Positions 28,441-37,080 are shown, counted from the first letter of the stretch. The stretch: DNA of 64,000 bases from KK5 sp034043675 (GCF_034043675.1 NZ_JAXCLA010000001.1:434001-498000), one strand, 5' to 3'. Numbers and translations: made by a program. The notes: generated from the letters alone by a model not told the origin.

Positions 28441-29335
28441 CTACAGCGACAGCAGGCGCTCGTGCCAGCGTTGCTGCGCCTCGGCATCGCCGAGGCCTTC
28501 GGCCTCGTCAGCGTCGAAGTAGTGCACGCGCCGGGGCCGGTGCAGCTTGCCGGCCTGGTCCAGCAGCCGGGCCAGCCACTGGTAGGCGGCGACCGGCTCC
28601 TGGCGGTTCACGTCGCCAAGGATCGGCTCCGGCCCCAGCAGCAGCATCCGCGTGCCGTTGGCCCCGGTGGCCATCTGGCAGCCCTGCGGCAGGCCGGCCG
28701 CGGCGGCGTCCAGGCGCTCCCGCAGGTTGGCCAGCAGTTGGCCGCCGTAGAGCGTGAGCCAGAACGCACCGGCCGCCTGGCTGCCGATGTCGAAGGCGAC
28801 CGAGGACACCTCGGCGATGTCGACGGCCCGGTAGCGCTTGGCCAACTGCTGGTTGCCGATCCGGTCCGAGCCCTCCAGCGCCAGGTTCGCGTAGGCGAAG
28901 CTCAGGCGCACCAGGGCCGCGAGATCCGCCATGAGCTGCTCGAAGCCGGCCCGGTGGGCCTGGAAGTACGCCACCGGCACCCAGGCCTGCAGGCTGCTGA
29001 GATAGCCCTGCTCTCGGTGTGGCGGGTGGTCGGTGAACATGCCGTAATAACTGAACTCGAACGCGGACAGGCCGCCGTCGGGACTGCCGGCCGTGAACGA
29101 GCCGTTGACCTTCTTCTTGCCCAGCCGCGCCCGCGCCTCGCGCACCACCTTGGCCGCATCGGCCTGGACCCAGTCGCCGCCGGGTGCGACATAGGCGCTG
29201 AGGGCGCCCCCGGGTGAACGCGCTCAGGCGCTCGAAGAGCGCGATGGCGGGGTCGGCAAGGTCCCGGTTGGGCAGATCGGTGTAGAGCGCCAACCGGACC
29301 CGGAGCGCATTCGGCAGCTTGCCAAGCTCGGACAT
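28441..29335 (-). pseudogene. DUF3396-like immunity gene with frameshift
   Basis: Would encode about 297 residues if a single base were removed. The 5' part (MSELGKLPNALRVRLALYTD ... FERLSAFTRG) and the 3' part (GALSAYVAPGGDWVQADAAK ... HERLLSL) are in different frames, joined at a run of five Gs near 29212. Resembles the immunity-type gene at 26117 in overall layout, with AFWLTLYGGQLLANL late in the protein. The start at 29335 has a strong ribosome site. It could be a pseudogene, a sequencing error or a slippage-controlled gene. It converges on the toxin fragment. Confidence 0.6.
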
Positions 29336-29418
29336 GTTTCCACCCTCCTGCATGGGAGCGGATGTTGCCACGGTCGCGCCGGCGCGGCCCTCGCGCCCGC
29401 ACCCAAGCGGCAGGTGCG

Positions 29419-29430
29419 TGACTTTGGTCA
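29419..29430. promoter_or_regulatory. T6SS-associated repeat element, copy C (palindromic)
   Basis: TGACTTTGGTCA, a TGAC-N4-GTCA palindrome between the divergent immunity-like gene (start 29335) and the GNAT gene (start 29504), 84-85 bp from each start. Could serve both directions. Confidence 0.45.
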
Positions 29431-29503
29431 GGCCCCGCCGGAGCCCACCGGCACCACGATCGGGCCGGGCTTCGGCGCGCTGCCCGTGAATGGAGGACCG
29501 CCC

Positions 29504-29968
29504 ATGGACATGCTGATCGCTCTGCAGCGCGTGCCCGAGGCGCCCGTGCCGGCCGGCCCGGGCGTCCGCAAGCCCATCGCCCCCGAGCACGACCTCGTCA
29601 TCGCCTGGATCGCCCGCCACTTCACCCCCGCCTGGGCCAGCGAAGCCCGCGCCGCGCTCGCCAACCGCCCCATCACCCTGTTCATCGCCACCCGGGGCGC
29701 CCCTTCCGAACTGCTGGGCTTCTGCGCCTACGACGCCACCGCGCGCGGCTTCGTCGGCCCCATCGGCGTGCTGGACGCCGCCCGCCGCGGCGGCGTGGGC
29801 GCCGCCCTGCTGCTGGCCTGCCTGCACGAAATGCGCGCCATGGGCTACGACTACGCCGTGGCCGGCGCCGTCGGCGCGCCCGACTTCTTCCGCCACGTGG
29901 CCGGCGCCATCGACATCCCCGGCTCCACGCCCGGCATCTACGCCGGCATGCAGCACGCCGCGCAATGA
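29504..29968 (+). CDS. GNAT-family N-acetyltransferase
   Basis: Predicted 154-residue acetyltransferase. The acetyl-CoA-binding motif A is FVGPIGVLDAARRGGVGAAL, followed by LLACLHEMRAMGYDYAVAGA. ITLFIATRGAPSELLGFCAY gives the preceding strands. A GGAGG ribosome site lies just before ATG 29504. Substrate unknown. It sits at the head of the kinase block; whether it belongs to the T6SS or is a passenger is unclear. Its stop codon lies inside element copy D. Confidence 0.75.
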   Translation: MDMLIALQRVPEAPVPAGPGVRKPIAPEHDLVIAWIARHFTPAWASEARAALANRPITLFIATRGAPSELLGFCAYDATARGFVGPIGVLDAARRGGVGAALLLACLHEMRAMGYDYAVAGAVGAPDFFRHVAGAIDIPGSTPGIYAGMQHAAQ

Positions 29969-29979
29969 CTTTGGTTCAT
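29966..29979 (+). promoter_or_regulatory. T6SS-associated repeat element, copy D
   Basis: TGACTTTGGTTCAT, 48 bp before the ppkA ATG, followed by TGCCG as in copy E. Its first three bases are the GNAT stop codon. Confidence 0.45.
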
Positions 29980-30013
29980 TGCCGCGACGGCGCACCGCGT
30001 TCAGCATGTCCCC

Positions 30014-31804
30014 ATGCCTGCAACCGCCCGCGACGAGACACTGCACCTCGCCACTCCGCCTGACGGGCTGCCGCAGGCTGCGCCGGCGGACGCTGACGTC
30101 ACCCGCATCCCCCCCCACATCGCCGGCCCGACCTTGCCCAGCGGCGCCGCCAGCGCAGCCGGGATCGACGTGCACCAAGCCGGCCGCTACCTGATCCAGG
30201 AGCGCCTCGGCCGTGGCGGCATGGCCACCGTCTTCCGTGCGCACGATCCGGGCATCGGCCGCGACGTTGCCATCAAGTTCCTCCACGCCGACCTCTGCGC
30301 CGACGAGCAATACCGCAGCCGTTTCCTGCGGGAGGCGAAGGCCGCGGGCGCGCTCTCGCACCCGAACATCGTCACTGTGTTCGACGTCGGCGAGATCGAG
30401 GGCCGGCCGTACATGGCGATGGAGCTGCTGAACGGTAGCTCGCTGGCAGAGACGATGGACGCAGGCGTCTCGCTGTCGCTGCGCGATGCGGTCGCGATCG
30501 GCATCCAGCTGGCGAATGCGCTGGACTACGCGCATGCGCGGAGCATCGTCCACCGCGACATCAAGCCGGGCAACATCGCCTGGCTGCCGGGCGACGAACC
30601 GAAGATCAAGGTCATGGACTTCGGCATCGCCCACATGGACGACACCGGCGGCAGCCAGGACCAGCGCACGCGCGTCGGCGACGTGCTGGGCACGCCGCAG
30701 TACATGTCGCCCGAGCAGACGCAGGGCAAGACGCTGGACGGGCGCTCCGATCTCTTCTCGGCTGGCATCCTGCTCTACCAGATGCTCACCGGCCAGCGGC
30801 CATTCCAGGGCGACAGCCTGGTGGCGCTGGCGATGAACATCGTGCAGCAGGAGCCGCCCGCGCTGGAGGCGCTGCGGCCCGAGGTGCCGCCGGCGCTGCG
30901 GCGCATCGTCAAACGCTGCCTGGCCAAGGCGCCGGCCCAGCGCTTCCAGAGCGGCCGCGAACTGGCCGCCGCGCTGACGCAGGTGCAGGCCCAGATCGAC
31001 GAGACCGCGCGCGACAAGGACCGCCAGCGCATCGTGCCGCTGCGCGTGCGCTGGGCCGCGGCGATGGCGCTGATCGTGGCCGTCGTGATTGGGCTGTCGG
31101 CCACGCTGATCACGCAGCGCCAGCAGGCCGCGCTGATGAAGCAGCTGACCGACAACGGCGCCTCTCTGGCTCGGTTCATCGCCGTGCAGAACGCGGCGGC
31201 GGCGCTGGGCGAGGACTGGGGTGTCGTCGACGTGGCGATCCAGGAAATGATGAAGACCGGCGACTTCCGCGCCATCACGGTGGTAGACGGGGCCGGCGTC
31301 ATCGGCGCAGCCAGCGATCCGGCGCTGCTCGGCAAGCGTTACGCGCGACCGCCGGCAGCGGAGGCGCTGGGCAGCCGGGCCGGCGGCGTGCTGGTGACGC
31401 GCTACCCGGCCGGCGGCGAATCGCTACTGGGCTTCGAGGCGCCGATCACCTTCCAGGGCAAGCCGGTCGGGCGCGTGGCGCTCGCGCTGCCGGAGGAACC
31501 GCTGCAGCAGGTGGCGCGGTTGTCGGTCGGCCTGATGGCCGGCTTGGTCATCGTGACCGTGCTGGCGGTAGCGATCACGATGTACCTGATGGGCAGCTGG
31601 ATCGCCCGGCCGATCAAGCGGCTCGGCGCGGCGCTGGACGAGATCGCCCGCGGCCAGTTGGACCACCGCATCGCCGAAACGCGCAAGGACGAGTTCGGCT
31701 TGCTGTTCGCCGCTTTCGACCGCATGGCGCAGGCGCTGCAGGCCGGTCGCGAGCAGGCCCCGCCTGCGCCCGCCGCCGCCAGCGACCCGCAGCCGAACAG
31801 CTGA
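30014..31804 (+). CDS. ppkA: T6SS-associated Ser/Thr kinase PpkA with HAMP domain
   Basis: Predicted 596-residue Hanks-type kinase. Kinase domain residues 58-325 with glycine loop LGRGGMATVF, catalytic Lys in DVAIKFL (Lys88), HRDIKPGN (180-187), DFG (202-204) and APE-equivalent SPEQ. Transmembrane helix at about 346-366, a periplasmic region of about 140 residues, a second helix at about 505-528 and a HAMP linker to 580. Such kinases phosphorylate the FHA protein to trigger T6SS firing, opposed by TagF/PppA; fha and tagF are both in this locus, pppA is not. HAMP on the C-terminal cytoplasmic side is an uncommon order for PpkA, which usually ends in a von Willebrand-type domain. Confidence 0.85.
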   Translation: MPATARDETLHLATPPDGLPQAAPADADVTRIPPHIAGPTLPSGAASAAGIDVHQAGRYLIQERLGRGGMATVFRAHDPGIGRDVAIKFLHADLCADEQYRSRFLREAKAAGALSHPNIVTVFDVGEIEGRPYMAMELLNGSSLAETMDAGVSLSLRDAVAIGIQLANALDYAHARSIVHRDIKPGNIAWLPGDEPKIKVMDFGIAHMDDTGGSQDQRTRVGDVLGTPQYMSPEQTQGKTLDGRSDLFSAGILLYQMLTGQRPFQGDSLVALAMNIVQQEPPALEALRPEVPPALRRIVKRCLAKAPAQRFQSGRELAAALTQVQAQIDETARDKDRQRIVPLRVRWAAAMALIVAVVIGLSATLITQRQQAALMKQLTDNGASLARFIAVQNAAAALGEDWGVVDVAIQEMMKTGDFRAITVVDGAGVIGAASDPALLGKRYARPPAAEALGSRAGGVLVTRYPAGGESLLGFEAPITFQGKPVGRVALALPEEPLQQVARLSVGLMAGLVIVTVLAVAITMYLMGSWIARPIKRLGAALDEIARGQLDHRIAETRKDEFGLLFAAFDRMAQALQAGREQAPPAPAAASDPQPNS

Positions 31805-31839
31805 TCGACCGACGAACCGAGTGAGGAGGAGCGCCTCGC

Positions 31840-32886
31840 ATGCGTTGCGCCTCAGCACCCGTCGCCTTGCTGCAGTTCGCCGCCATCCTCGGGCTGGCCG
31901 GCTGCGGTAGCGCGCCCGTGCCGCCCGTGGCCCCGCCCACGCTGCCTGCGCCGCAAGCCCCAATCCCCGCGCGGGGCGGCGAGGTGCTGGGCCAGAGCGA
32001 GCGCTTCGTCATCTACCAGCCCGGCCCCGGTGACACGCTGCGCAGCGTGGCCGAGCGCTTCCTCGGCGATCCCGCGCTGGATTGGGTGATCGGCGATTTC
32101 AACGACATCACGCAGCTGCAGCCGGGCCAGCCGCTGGCCGTGCCGCTGAAACCGCTGAACCCGACGGGGGTCCATGCGGGCGGCTACCAGACCGTGCCCA
32201 TCCTCTGCTACCACCGCTTCGGTGGCGCGGCCGGCAAGATGAGCGTGTCGCCGGCCAACTTCGCCGCGCAGCTCGATTGGCTCGCGCGCAACGACTGGCA
32301 CGTGATCCGCCTGGCGCAGTTGCAGGACTACCTGGCCGGCCGGCAGAGCCTGCCGCGCCGCTCGGTCGTCATCACGATCGACGACGGCTACGAATCGTCC
32401 TATCGCCACGCCTTCCCGTTGCTGCGCCAGCACGGCTTCCCGGCCACGGTGTTCGTCTACACCGACTTCATCGGCTCGGCCGATGCGCTGAACTGGGCAC
32501 AGATGCAGGAGATGGCCGAATCGGGGCTGATCGACATCCAGGCTCATTCGAAGACCCACCGCAACCTGATCGAACGCGCCGCGCAGGAGAGCGAGCCGCA
32601 GTACCGCCAGCAACTGGAGGCCGAGGCGCGACTGCCGCGCGAGCTGCTGCAGCGCCGGCTGCCGGTCCAGGTGCGGCACTTCGCCTACCCGTACGGCGAC
32701 GCGAACGACGCGATGCTCGATGTGATGGAGCGCCAGCAGTACGCGCTGGCCGTCACCGTCACTCCGGGCGGCAACGGCTTCTTCGCACCACCGCTGATGC
32801 TGCGAAGGACCATGATCTTCGGCGACACCGACCTCGATGCCTTCAAGGCCAAGCTGCAGATCAGCCGCGGCTTCAGCGCGCCATGA
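31840..32886 (+). CDS. LysM polysaccharide deacetylase lipoprotein
   Basis: Predicted 348-residue lipoprotein (lipobox LAGC, Cys22). A LysM-like module spans about residues 56-105 (YQPGPGDTLRSVAERFLGDP), and a NodB-type deacetylase domain follows: VPILCYHRFGG, TIDDGYESS (Asp181/Asp182) and metal-ligand HSKTH (His236, His240), then HFAYPYGDAND. It probably deacetylates peptidoglycan or another envelope polysaccharide. Its position between ppkA and a TPR lipoprotein suggests envelope remodelling linked to T6SS passage; this is inference. Stop overlaps the next start (ATGA). Confidence 0.85.
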   Translation: MRCASAPVALLQFAAILGLAGCGSAPVPPVAPPTLPAPQAPIPARGGEVLGQSERFVIYQPGPGDTLRSVAERFLGDPALDWVIGDFNDITQLQPGQPLAVPLKPLNPTGVHAGGYQTVPILCYHRFGGAAGKMSVSPANFAAQLDWLARNDWHVIRLAQLQDYLAGRQSLPRRSVVITIDDGYESSYRHAFPLLRQHGFPATVFVYTDFIGSADALNWAQMQEMAESGLIDIQAHSKTHRNLIERAAQESEPQYRQQLEAEARLPRELLQRRLPVQVRHFAYPYGDANDAMLDVMERQQYALAVTVTPGGNGFFAPPLMLRRTMIFGDTDLDAFKAKLQISRGFSAP

Positions 32887-33743
32887 AGTGCTGCCGGGCC
32901 GCGGCTGCGCTGTGTCTGGCATCGGGCCTGGCACTGAGTGGCTGCAGCACATCGCCGCCTTCGACGCCGCCCGGCGCATCCGCGCCGGCGACGCAGCCCG
33001 AATCGGCATCGCCGCGGGTCCGCGAGCTGCCTCCTGTCCAGGCCTACGAACAGAAGATGCTGACCCGAGCGCGCGAGCAGCTTGCCCAGGGCCAACTGGC
33101 CGAGGCGGCGCTGAGCTGGGAGATCCTCGTCACCTTGAAGCCGCGCGACGCCGGCTATGCACAGCAGCTGCTGGAGACACGCAGCTCCGCCGAGGCGGCC
33201 GCCGCGCAATCACTGCAGCGCGCGACGCAGTTGCAGAAGAAGGGCGAGCTGGAGGCCGCGGCCAACCAGTACCTCGCCACACTGGCGCTGCAGCCGGACT
33301 TGGAGCCCGCCGCCGCCGGCCTGCGTGCGGTGGAGCGAGAACGCCTCCGCCGCGGCGCTGCAGCGCGTTCGACACGGATGGGCGCAAGTGCCGTACCGCC
33401 AGCGGCGCCAACGCCGGTCCGCACGACCGGGCCCGCCGAGCGCAACGACCTCGAGCACGCGGCCATCCTCAGCGCTCTCGGCGAGATTGACGCGGCCATC
33501 GTGCTGCTCGAACGCCATATGGCGCGCAGCAAGAGCGACCCGCCGGCCTGCCAGATGCTGGCCGAGCTGTACCTGCAGAAGGTCGAAGGCCAGCTGCAGT
33601 CCGACAAGGCGGGTGCGCTGGCCACGCTGCAGAAGAGCCTGCGGCTGGACGGCCGCAACCCGCGTGCGCTGGCGCGCCTGCCCCAGTTGCAAGCAAAGCC
33701 CACTCCGGTGACGGGCGAGGGCCTGTGCCCGCGGGCACGTTGA
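32883..33743 (+). CDS. TPR-containing lipoprotein
   Basis: Predicted 286-residue protein with signal peptide and lipobox (LALSGC, Cys20), an Ala/Pro/Ser-rich linker and tetratricopeptide-like helices (RAREQLAQGQLAEAALSWEI, GELEAAANQYLATLALQPDL, GEIDAAIVLLERHMARSK). Its start overlaps the deacetylase stop, implying coupled production and perhaps a physical partnership in the periplasm. No enzymatic motif. Ends just before a strong bidirectional hairpin. Confidence 0.75.
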   Translation: MKCCRAAAALCLASGLALSGCSTSPPSTPPGASAPATQPESASPRVRELPPVQAYEQKMLTRAREQLAQGQLAEAALSWEILVTLKPRDAGYAQQLLETRSSAEAAAAQSLQRATQLQKKGELEAAANQYLATLALQPDLEPAAAGLRAVERERLRRGAAARSTRMGASAVPPAAPTPVRTTGPAERNDLEHAAILSALGEIDAAIVLLERHMARSKSDPPACQMLAELYLQKVEGQLQSDKAGALATLQKSLRLDGRNPRALARLPQLQAKPTPVTGEGLCPRAR

Positions 33744-33760
33744 GCCCACGGGCACAGGCC
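33720..33760. terminator. Bidirectional intrinsic hairpin between convergent genes
   Basis: A perfect 12-bp stem (GGCCTGTGCCCG with CGGGCACAGGCC) and 17-nt loop straddle the stop of the TPR lipoprotein gene and precede the stop of the converging LysM gene. No long T-run is evident, but the position fits transcript ending from both sides. Confidence 0.6.
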
Positions 33761-33763
33761 GGC

Positions 33764-34663
33764 CTACTTCCCCGACAGCTTCTGCTTCAAGCTCACCGCG
33801 CGCTGGCGCTCCAGCTTGGCGGTGTCGTTGCCGGGGTCGACGACCAGCACCTGGTCCCAGGCCTTGATCGCGCCGTCCAGGTCCTGCTTGGCGAAGGCCG
33901 TGCGCGCGCCGCGCGAGAGGCTCGTCACCAGCTTGCCGCGCACCTGCTCGGCCTTCGCGTCGGCACCGGGTTGGTCGAGGCTGGCCGCCTTCAGGTACTC
34001 GGCGTAGGCACGGGTCAAGTTGCCGGCGCGCTCGGCCGCTTCGCCGGCCTTCATCGAGACTTCGCCGGGGTTCGGCGCCGGCACCGGCGCCACTGGCGCG
34101 GGTGCTGCTACCAGCGTAGGCGCAGGCGCGGGCGTCACGGTGGCCGGCAATGGCGGCGGTGCCTTGCCTGGGATGCGCAAGACCTGCCCCCCGGCCAGCT
34201 GCTTGGGCACGCTGATGTTGTTGTAGCGGGCCAGGATATAGAAGGAATAGATGTCGCCCATGAAGCGCCCGGCGATGCTGGACAGCGAATCGTTGGGCCG
34301 CACCGTGTAGCTGAACGACTCCTTGCCCAGCGTCGCCACCGGGTCGACGCTGATCTGCCGCAGCAGGCTCTGCGCGAGCTTGTTGGACGGCTCGGCGGCG
34401 AGCGCACGCTGGATGTCCTCGCGCGCCTCCGCCTCCTTGCCCTGCTCCAGCAGCGACACGGCACTCATCGCGAACTTGGCAGCCTGCTGGGGCGACAGCA
34501 CCGGCACTGGCCCAGGGTCCGGCGCGGCAGGCTCAGGTGGCGGTTCGCTCTTCGGTGTCGTCGGCGTCGGCGGAGCGGGCGGCGCATGGTTCACAGGTCC
34601 CTGGGCACAGGAGATCAGCAGCCCGGCCAGGCCCAGACTCAGCGAAAGACGCAGCAGCATCAT
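33764..34663 (-). CDS. LysM/TPR lipoprotein
   Basis: Predicted 299-residue lipoprotein (LLISC lipobox) with a Pro-rich linker, TPR-like helices (VSLLEQGKEAEAREDIQRAL), a LysM domain (YTVRPNDSLSSIAGRFMGD ... VLRIPGK) and more TPR-like helices at the C-terminus. It resembles the companion lipoproteins across the hairpin in style and would bind peptidoglycan. Follows the unknown gene 34679-35146 after 15 bp in the same operon. A start at the second Met, 34660, is possible. Confidence 0.75.
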   Translation of the reverse strand: MMLLRLSLSLGLAGLLISCAQGPVNHAPPAPPTPTTPKSEPPPEPAAPDPGPVPVLSPQQAAKFAMSAVSLLEQGKEAEAREDIQRALAAEPSNKLAQSLLRQISVDPVATLGKESFSYTVRPNDSLSSIAGRFMGDIYSFYILARYNNISVPKQLAGGQVLRIPGKAPPPLPATVTPAPAPTLVAAPAPVAPVPAPNPGEVSMKAGEAAERAGNLTRAYAEYLKAASLDQPGADAKAEQVRGKLVTSLSRGARTAFAKQDLDGAIKAWDQVLVVDPGNDTAKLERQRAVSLKQKLSGK

Positions 34664-34678
34664 GATGGCTCCGCCGGC

Positions 34679-35146
34679 CTACGCGTACGCCGCGCTGCCA
34701 TGCCAGAGCTTGCCGGCCAGCGGCGTGAAGCGGATCGGCGGGCCGGCGACGAACTCGCCCTGGAATTCGCCGCCCGAGCCGCCGAACTTCGCGCTGGCCA
34801 AGCCGATGTTCAGCACCGTCCCGAAGCCGAGCCGCGCTTCGCTGGTGTGCGTGAAGGCGACCATGCTCTTCGCATTCCGGGTAGGCAGGGACCGCGAATC
34901 GGCCAGCTCGCCGGAGCTCTTGATGACGTCGCCGATCAGGATCCAGGCACCCCGCTCGCCGGATCCCGGCCGGCCCGGGTATGAGCGGCCAGCCGTGTGG
35001 ACGCGCAGGGCCGACAGCGGCGCGGCGAGGCGGACGGTAACGTAGGCGCCGTGGTGCCACGCGCTCGGGTCGCGCGTCGCGGCACGGACCGGTGTCTCGA
35101 CCGCTGGCAGCGCCAGTGGTCGGCCAAAGAATGCGAAGGTGCGCAT
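34679..35146 (-). CDS. Unrecognised T6SS-locus protein
   Basis: Predicted 155-residue protein not matched to a family. It has no signal peptide or membrane segment and looks beta-rich with many Gly, Ser and Ala (WILIGDVIKSSGELADSRSL, LGFGTVLNIGLASAKFGGSG). The start has a clear ribosome site (AAGGAG). It heads a two-gene minus-strand operon with the LysM lipoprotein and is separated from the divergent TIGR02270-like gene by element copy E. Glycine-bearing strands hint at a jelly-roll or beta-barrel fold; this is a guess. Confidence 0.6.
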   Translation of the reverse strand: MRTFAFFGRPLALPAVETPVRAATRDPSAWHHGAYVTVRLAAPLSALRVHTAGRSYPGRPGSGERGAWILIGDVIKSSGELADSRSLPTRNAKSMVAFTHTSEARLGFGTVLNIGLASAKFGGSGGEFQGEFVAGPPIRFTPLAGKLWHGSAAYA

Positions 35147-35220
35147 GCGACTCTCCTTCGTCGGGCCCGCGGTGCCCGACGTCGCTGGCGAGTTTCTCGC
35201 AAACGTCCGCGTACCGCGCG

Positions 35221-35234
35221 TGACTTTCGGTCAT
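35221..35234. promoter_or_regulatory. T6SS-associated repeat element, copy E (palindromic)
   Basis: TGACTTTCGGTCAT, TGAC-N5-GTCA, between divergent starts at 35146 (minus) and 35272 (plus). It shares its extension TGCCG with copy D, giving the longest shared version of the motif. Confidence 0.45.
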
Positions 35235-35271
35235 TGCCGGCGACCGGGCCGCAGCGGCATCGTTCGCTACC

Positions 35272-36537
35272 GTGAGCGCTTCCGCCCTGTCCCGTCCACC
35301 GATCCCCGTCGTCGTCCACCAGCATGCGGAGGAAAGCGCGATGCTGCGCCACGTCCGCTCGGTGCTCGTCCGTGCGCCCCATGTGCGACTGCGGCACCTG
35401 CGGCGGCTGGACGACCGAATCGCCGCGCACCTGGACGGCCTCGCCGTGGCCGGCCGCTACGGCACGCAGGTCTGCACCGCGCAGTTGGAGCGCGTGGGTG
35501 CGGGCGAGGTGTTCGCCTGCGCCGTCCGTGCGATCGACGAGCGCGACGACGCCGCGCTGCAGCGGCTGATCGCCCTCGGCAACGCGTTTCCGGACGCCAA
35601 GCGCGGCCTGCTGTCGGCCTTCGGCTGGGTCTCCGCGCAAGACCTGCAGGGCCTTGTCGGCACCTTGCTCACGGCGCCCGATGCGGCGCGCCGCGAACTG
35701 GGCATCGCCGCCTGCCGGCTGCACCGCGTCGACCCCGGGCCGGCGCTGTCCACGGCGCTGCGCCACGAAGACGCGGGCCTGCGGAGCGCGGCCTTGCGGG
35801 CGGCGGCGGAACTGGGCCGCGTCGACCTGCTAGAGGCCGTCCTGTGGCACACGGACGAACAGGCAGCGGAGGCAGCACGGGCGGCCTGCCTGCTCGGCGA
35901 GCACGGCGCGTCGCTGACCCTGCTGGAAGCGGCCGCCCGCGCCGGCGACGATCCCGCGCGGCAGTTGCTCCTGCTAGCCGCCGATTTCTCCGAGGCCAGT
36001 GCGCTGCTGCGCCAACTGGCGCGGGCCGCGCCGCCGGACGCGATGCCGCAGCGCCGTCGCATCATCCGCGCCTGCGGCTGGCTGGGCGACACGCGCTTCG
36101 TGCCCTGGCTGATCGAGCTGATGGTCGACGACGGCCAGGCCCGTCTCGCCGGCGAGGCCTTCTCGCTGATCACCGGCGCCGACCTCGCCGCGCTCGACCT
36201 GGAACGCAAGCCGCCCGAAGGCGCGCGGATGGGGCCCAGCGAGGACCCGAATGACGATGACGTCTCGCTCGACGAAGACGAAAGCCTGCCCTGGCCCGAG
36301 CAGGCACTCGTGCTGCGCTGGTGGCAGGCCAACGCCACGCGCATGCCCGCCACAGCGCGCTGCTTCATGGGCGCGCCGCCTTCGCCCGCGCACTGTCGGC
36401 AGGTGCTGCGCGAAGGCACGCAGCGGCAGCGCTTCATCGCCGCCCAACACGCGTGCCTGCTCACGCCGGGCCTGCCACTGTTCCCCGTCTGCGAGCCCGC
36501 CTGGCGGCAGGCGAGACGACTTGCGGCGATGACCTAA
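35272..36537 (+). CDS. TIGR02270-like HEAT-repeat T6SS protein
   Basis: Predicted 421-residue protein beginning with GTG. The opening IPVVVHQHAEESAMLRHVRS and RLRHLRRLDDRIAAHLDGL are those of the TIGR02270 family linked to T6SS loci. The middle is a set of helical repeats (RRELGIAACRLHRVDPG, LRSAALRAAAELGRVDLL) and the end has WPEQALVLRWWQANATRMPA. Function unknown; probably a scaffold. The GTG at 35272 preserves the conserved N-terminus. It precedes tssJ in the membrane-complex block. Confidence 0.8.
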   Translation: MSASALSRPPIPVVVHQHAEESAMLRHVRSVLVRAPHVRLRHLRRLDDRIAAHLDGLAVAGRYGTQVCTAQLERVGAGEVFACAVRAIDERDDAALQRLIALGNAFPDAKRGLLSAFGWVSAQDLQGLVGTLLTAPDAARRELGIAACRLHRVDPGPALSTALRHEDAGLRSAALRAAAELGRVDLLEAVLWHTDEQAAEAARAACLLGEHGASLTLLEAAARAGDDPARQLLLLAADFSEASALLRQLARAAPPDAMPQRRRIIRACGWLGDTRFVPWLIELMVDDGQARLAGEAFSLITGADLAALDLERKPPEGARMGPSEDPNDDDVSLDEDESLPWPEQALVLRWWQANATRMPATARCFMGAPPSPAHCRQVLREGTQRQRFIAAQHACLLTPGLPLFPVCEPAWRQARRLAAMT

Positions 36538-36541
36538 GTCA
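36530..36541. promoter_or_regulatory. T6SS-associated repeat element, copy F (palindromic)
   Basis: TGACCTAAGTCA; read on the minus strand it is TGACTTAGGTCAT, close to copy E. Lies 70 bp upstream of the tssJ start and includes the stop codon of the preceding gene. A -10-like TATTCT follows at about 36566. Confidence 0.35.
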
Positions 36542-36599
36542 CGCTGCCGGACCCACTCCGGTGGCTATTCTGGTTCCCGACCTCTGGAGTGAAGCAACC

Positions 36600-37073
36600 G
36601 TGACTTCGGCATCTCGAATCCTCCTTTCCGTGCTGGCCTGCACCGCCGCGCTCGCGCTCGCCGGCTGCGGCAGCAGCCCGCCCAAGCCGACCCAGCTGAG
36701 TGGCACGATCAAGGCATCGCCGGCCGTCAATCCCAGCGCGAGCGCACGGCCCTCGCCGCTGCTGCTGCGTGTGTACGAGCTGAAGACCGATGCCGCCTTC
36801 GGCAAGGCCGACTTCATGGCGCTGTACCAGCGCGACCAGGCCGAACTCGCGGCCGATCTCGTCGCCCGCGAGGAGTACATGCTGTCGCCCGGCGAGACGC
36901 GCAGCTTCACGAAGAAGCTCGCCCCCGAGACCCGCTTCATCGGCGTGCTGGCCGCCTACCGCGACCTGGAGCACGCGGTGTGGCGCAAGGTCGTGCCGGT
37001 GCCGCCCGGCGAGAAGCTGCAGGCCGTCATCCAGGCCGATGCGCTGTCCGTCGACGTGACGGTGAAGAAGTAG
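36600..37073 (+). CDS. tssJ: T6SS lipoprotein TssJ
   Basis: Predicted 157-residue outer-membrane lipoprotein (LALAGC lipobox) that anchors TssM. Beta-sandwich motifs include SPLLLRVYELKTDAAFGKAD, FMALYQRDQAEL and LAAYRDLEHAVWRKVV, typical of TssJ. The GTG at 36600 gives a good signal peptide after a TGGAGTGA ribosome-like site. Seven bases before tssK. Confidence 0.92.
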   Translation: MTSASRILLSVLACTAALALAGCGSSPPKPTQLSGTIKASPAVNPSASARPSPLLLRVYELKTDAAFGKADFMALYQRDQAELAADLVAREEYMLSPGETRSFTKKLAPETRFIGVLAAYRDLEHAVWRKVVPVPPGEKLQAVIQADALSVDVTVKK

Positions 37074-37080
37074 GCCGGCC

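Noticed and set aside
29966..30013. Sigma-54 promoter reading of the recurrent TGACTTT element
   Set aside because: The spacing between the TGAC part and the TTGC part is two bases too long for a -24/-12 promoter and the GG of the -24 box is missing.
28508..30634. A 708-codon minus-strand frame across the GNAT and ppkA genes
   Set aside because: It runs opposite clear kinase and acetyltransferase coding. Only its last part, the immunity-gene start, is meaningful.
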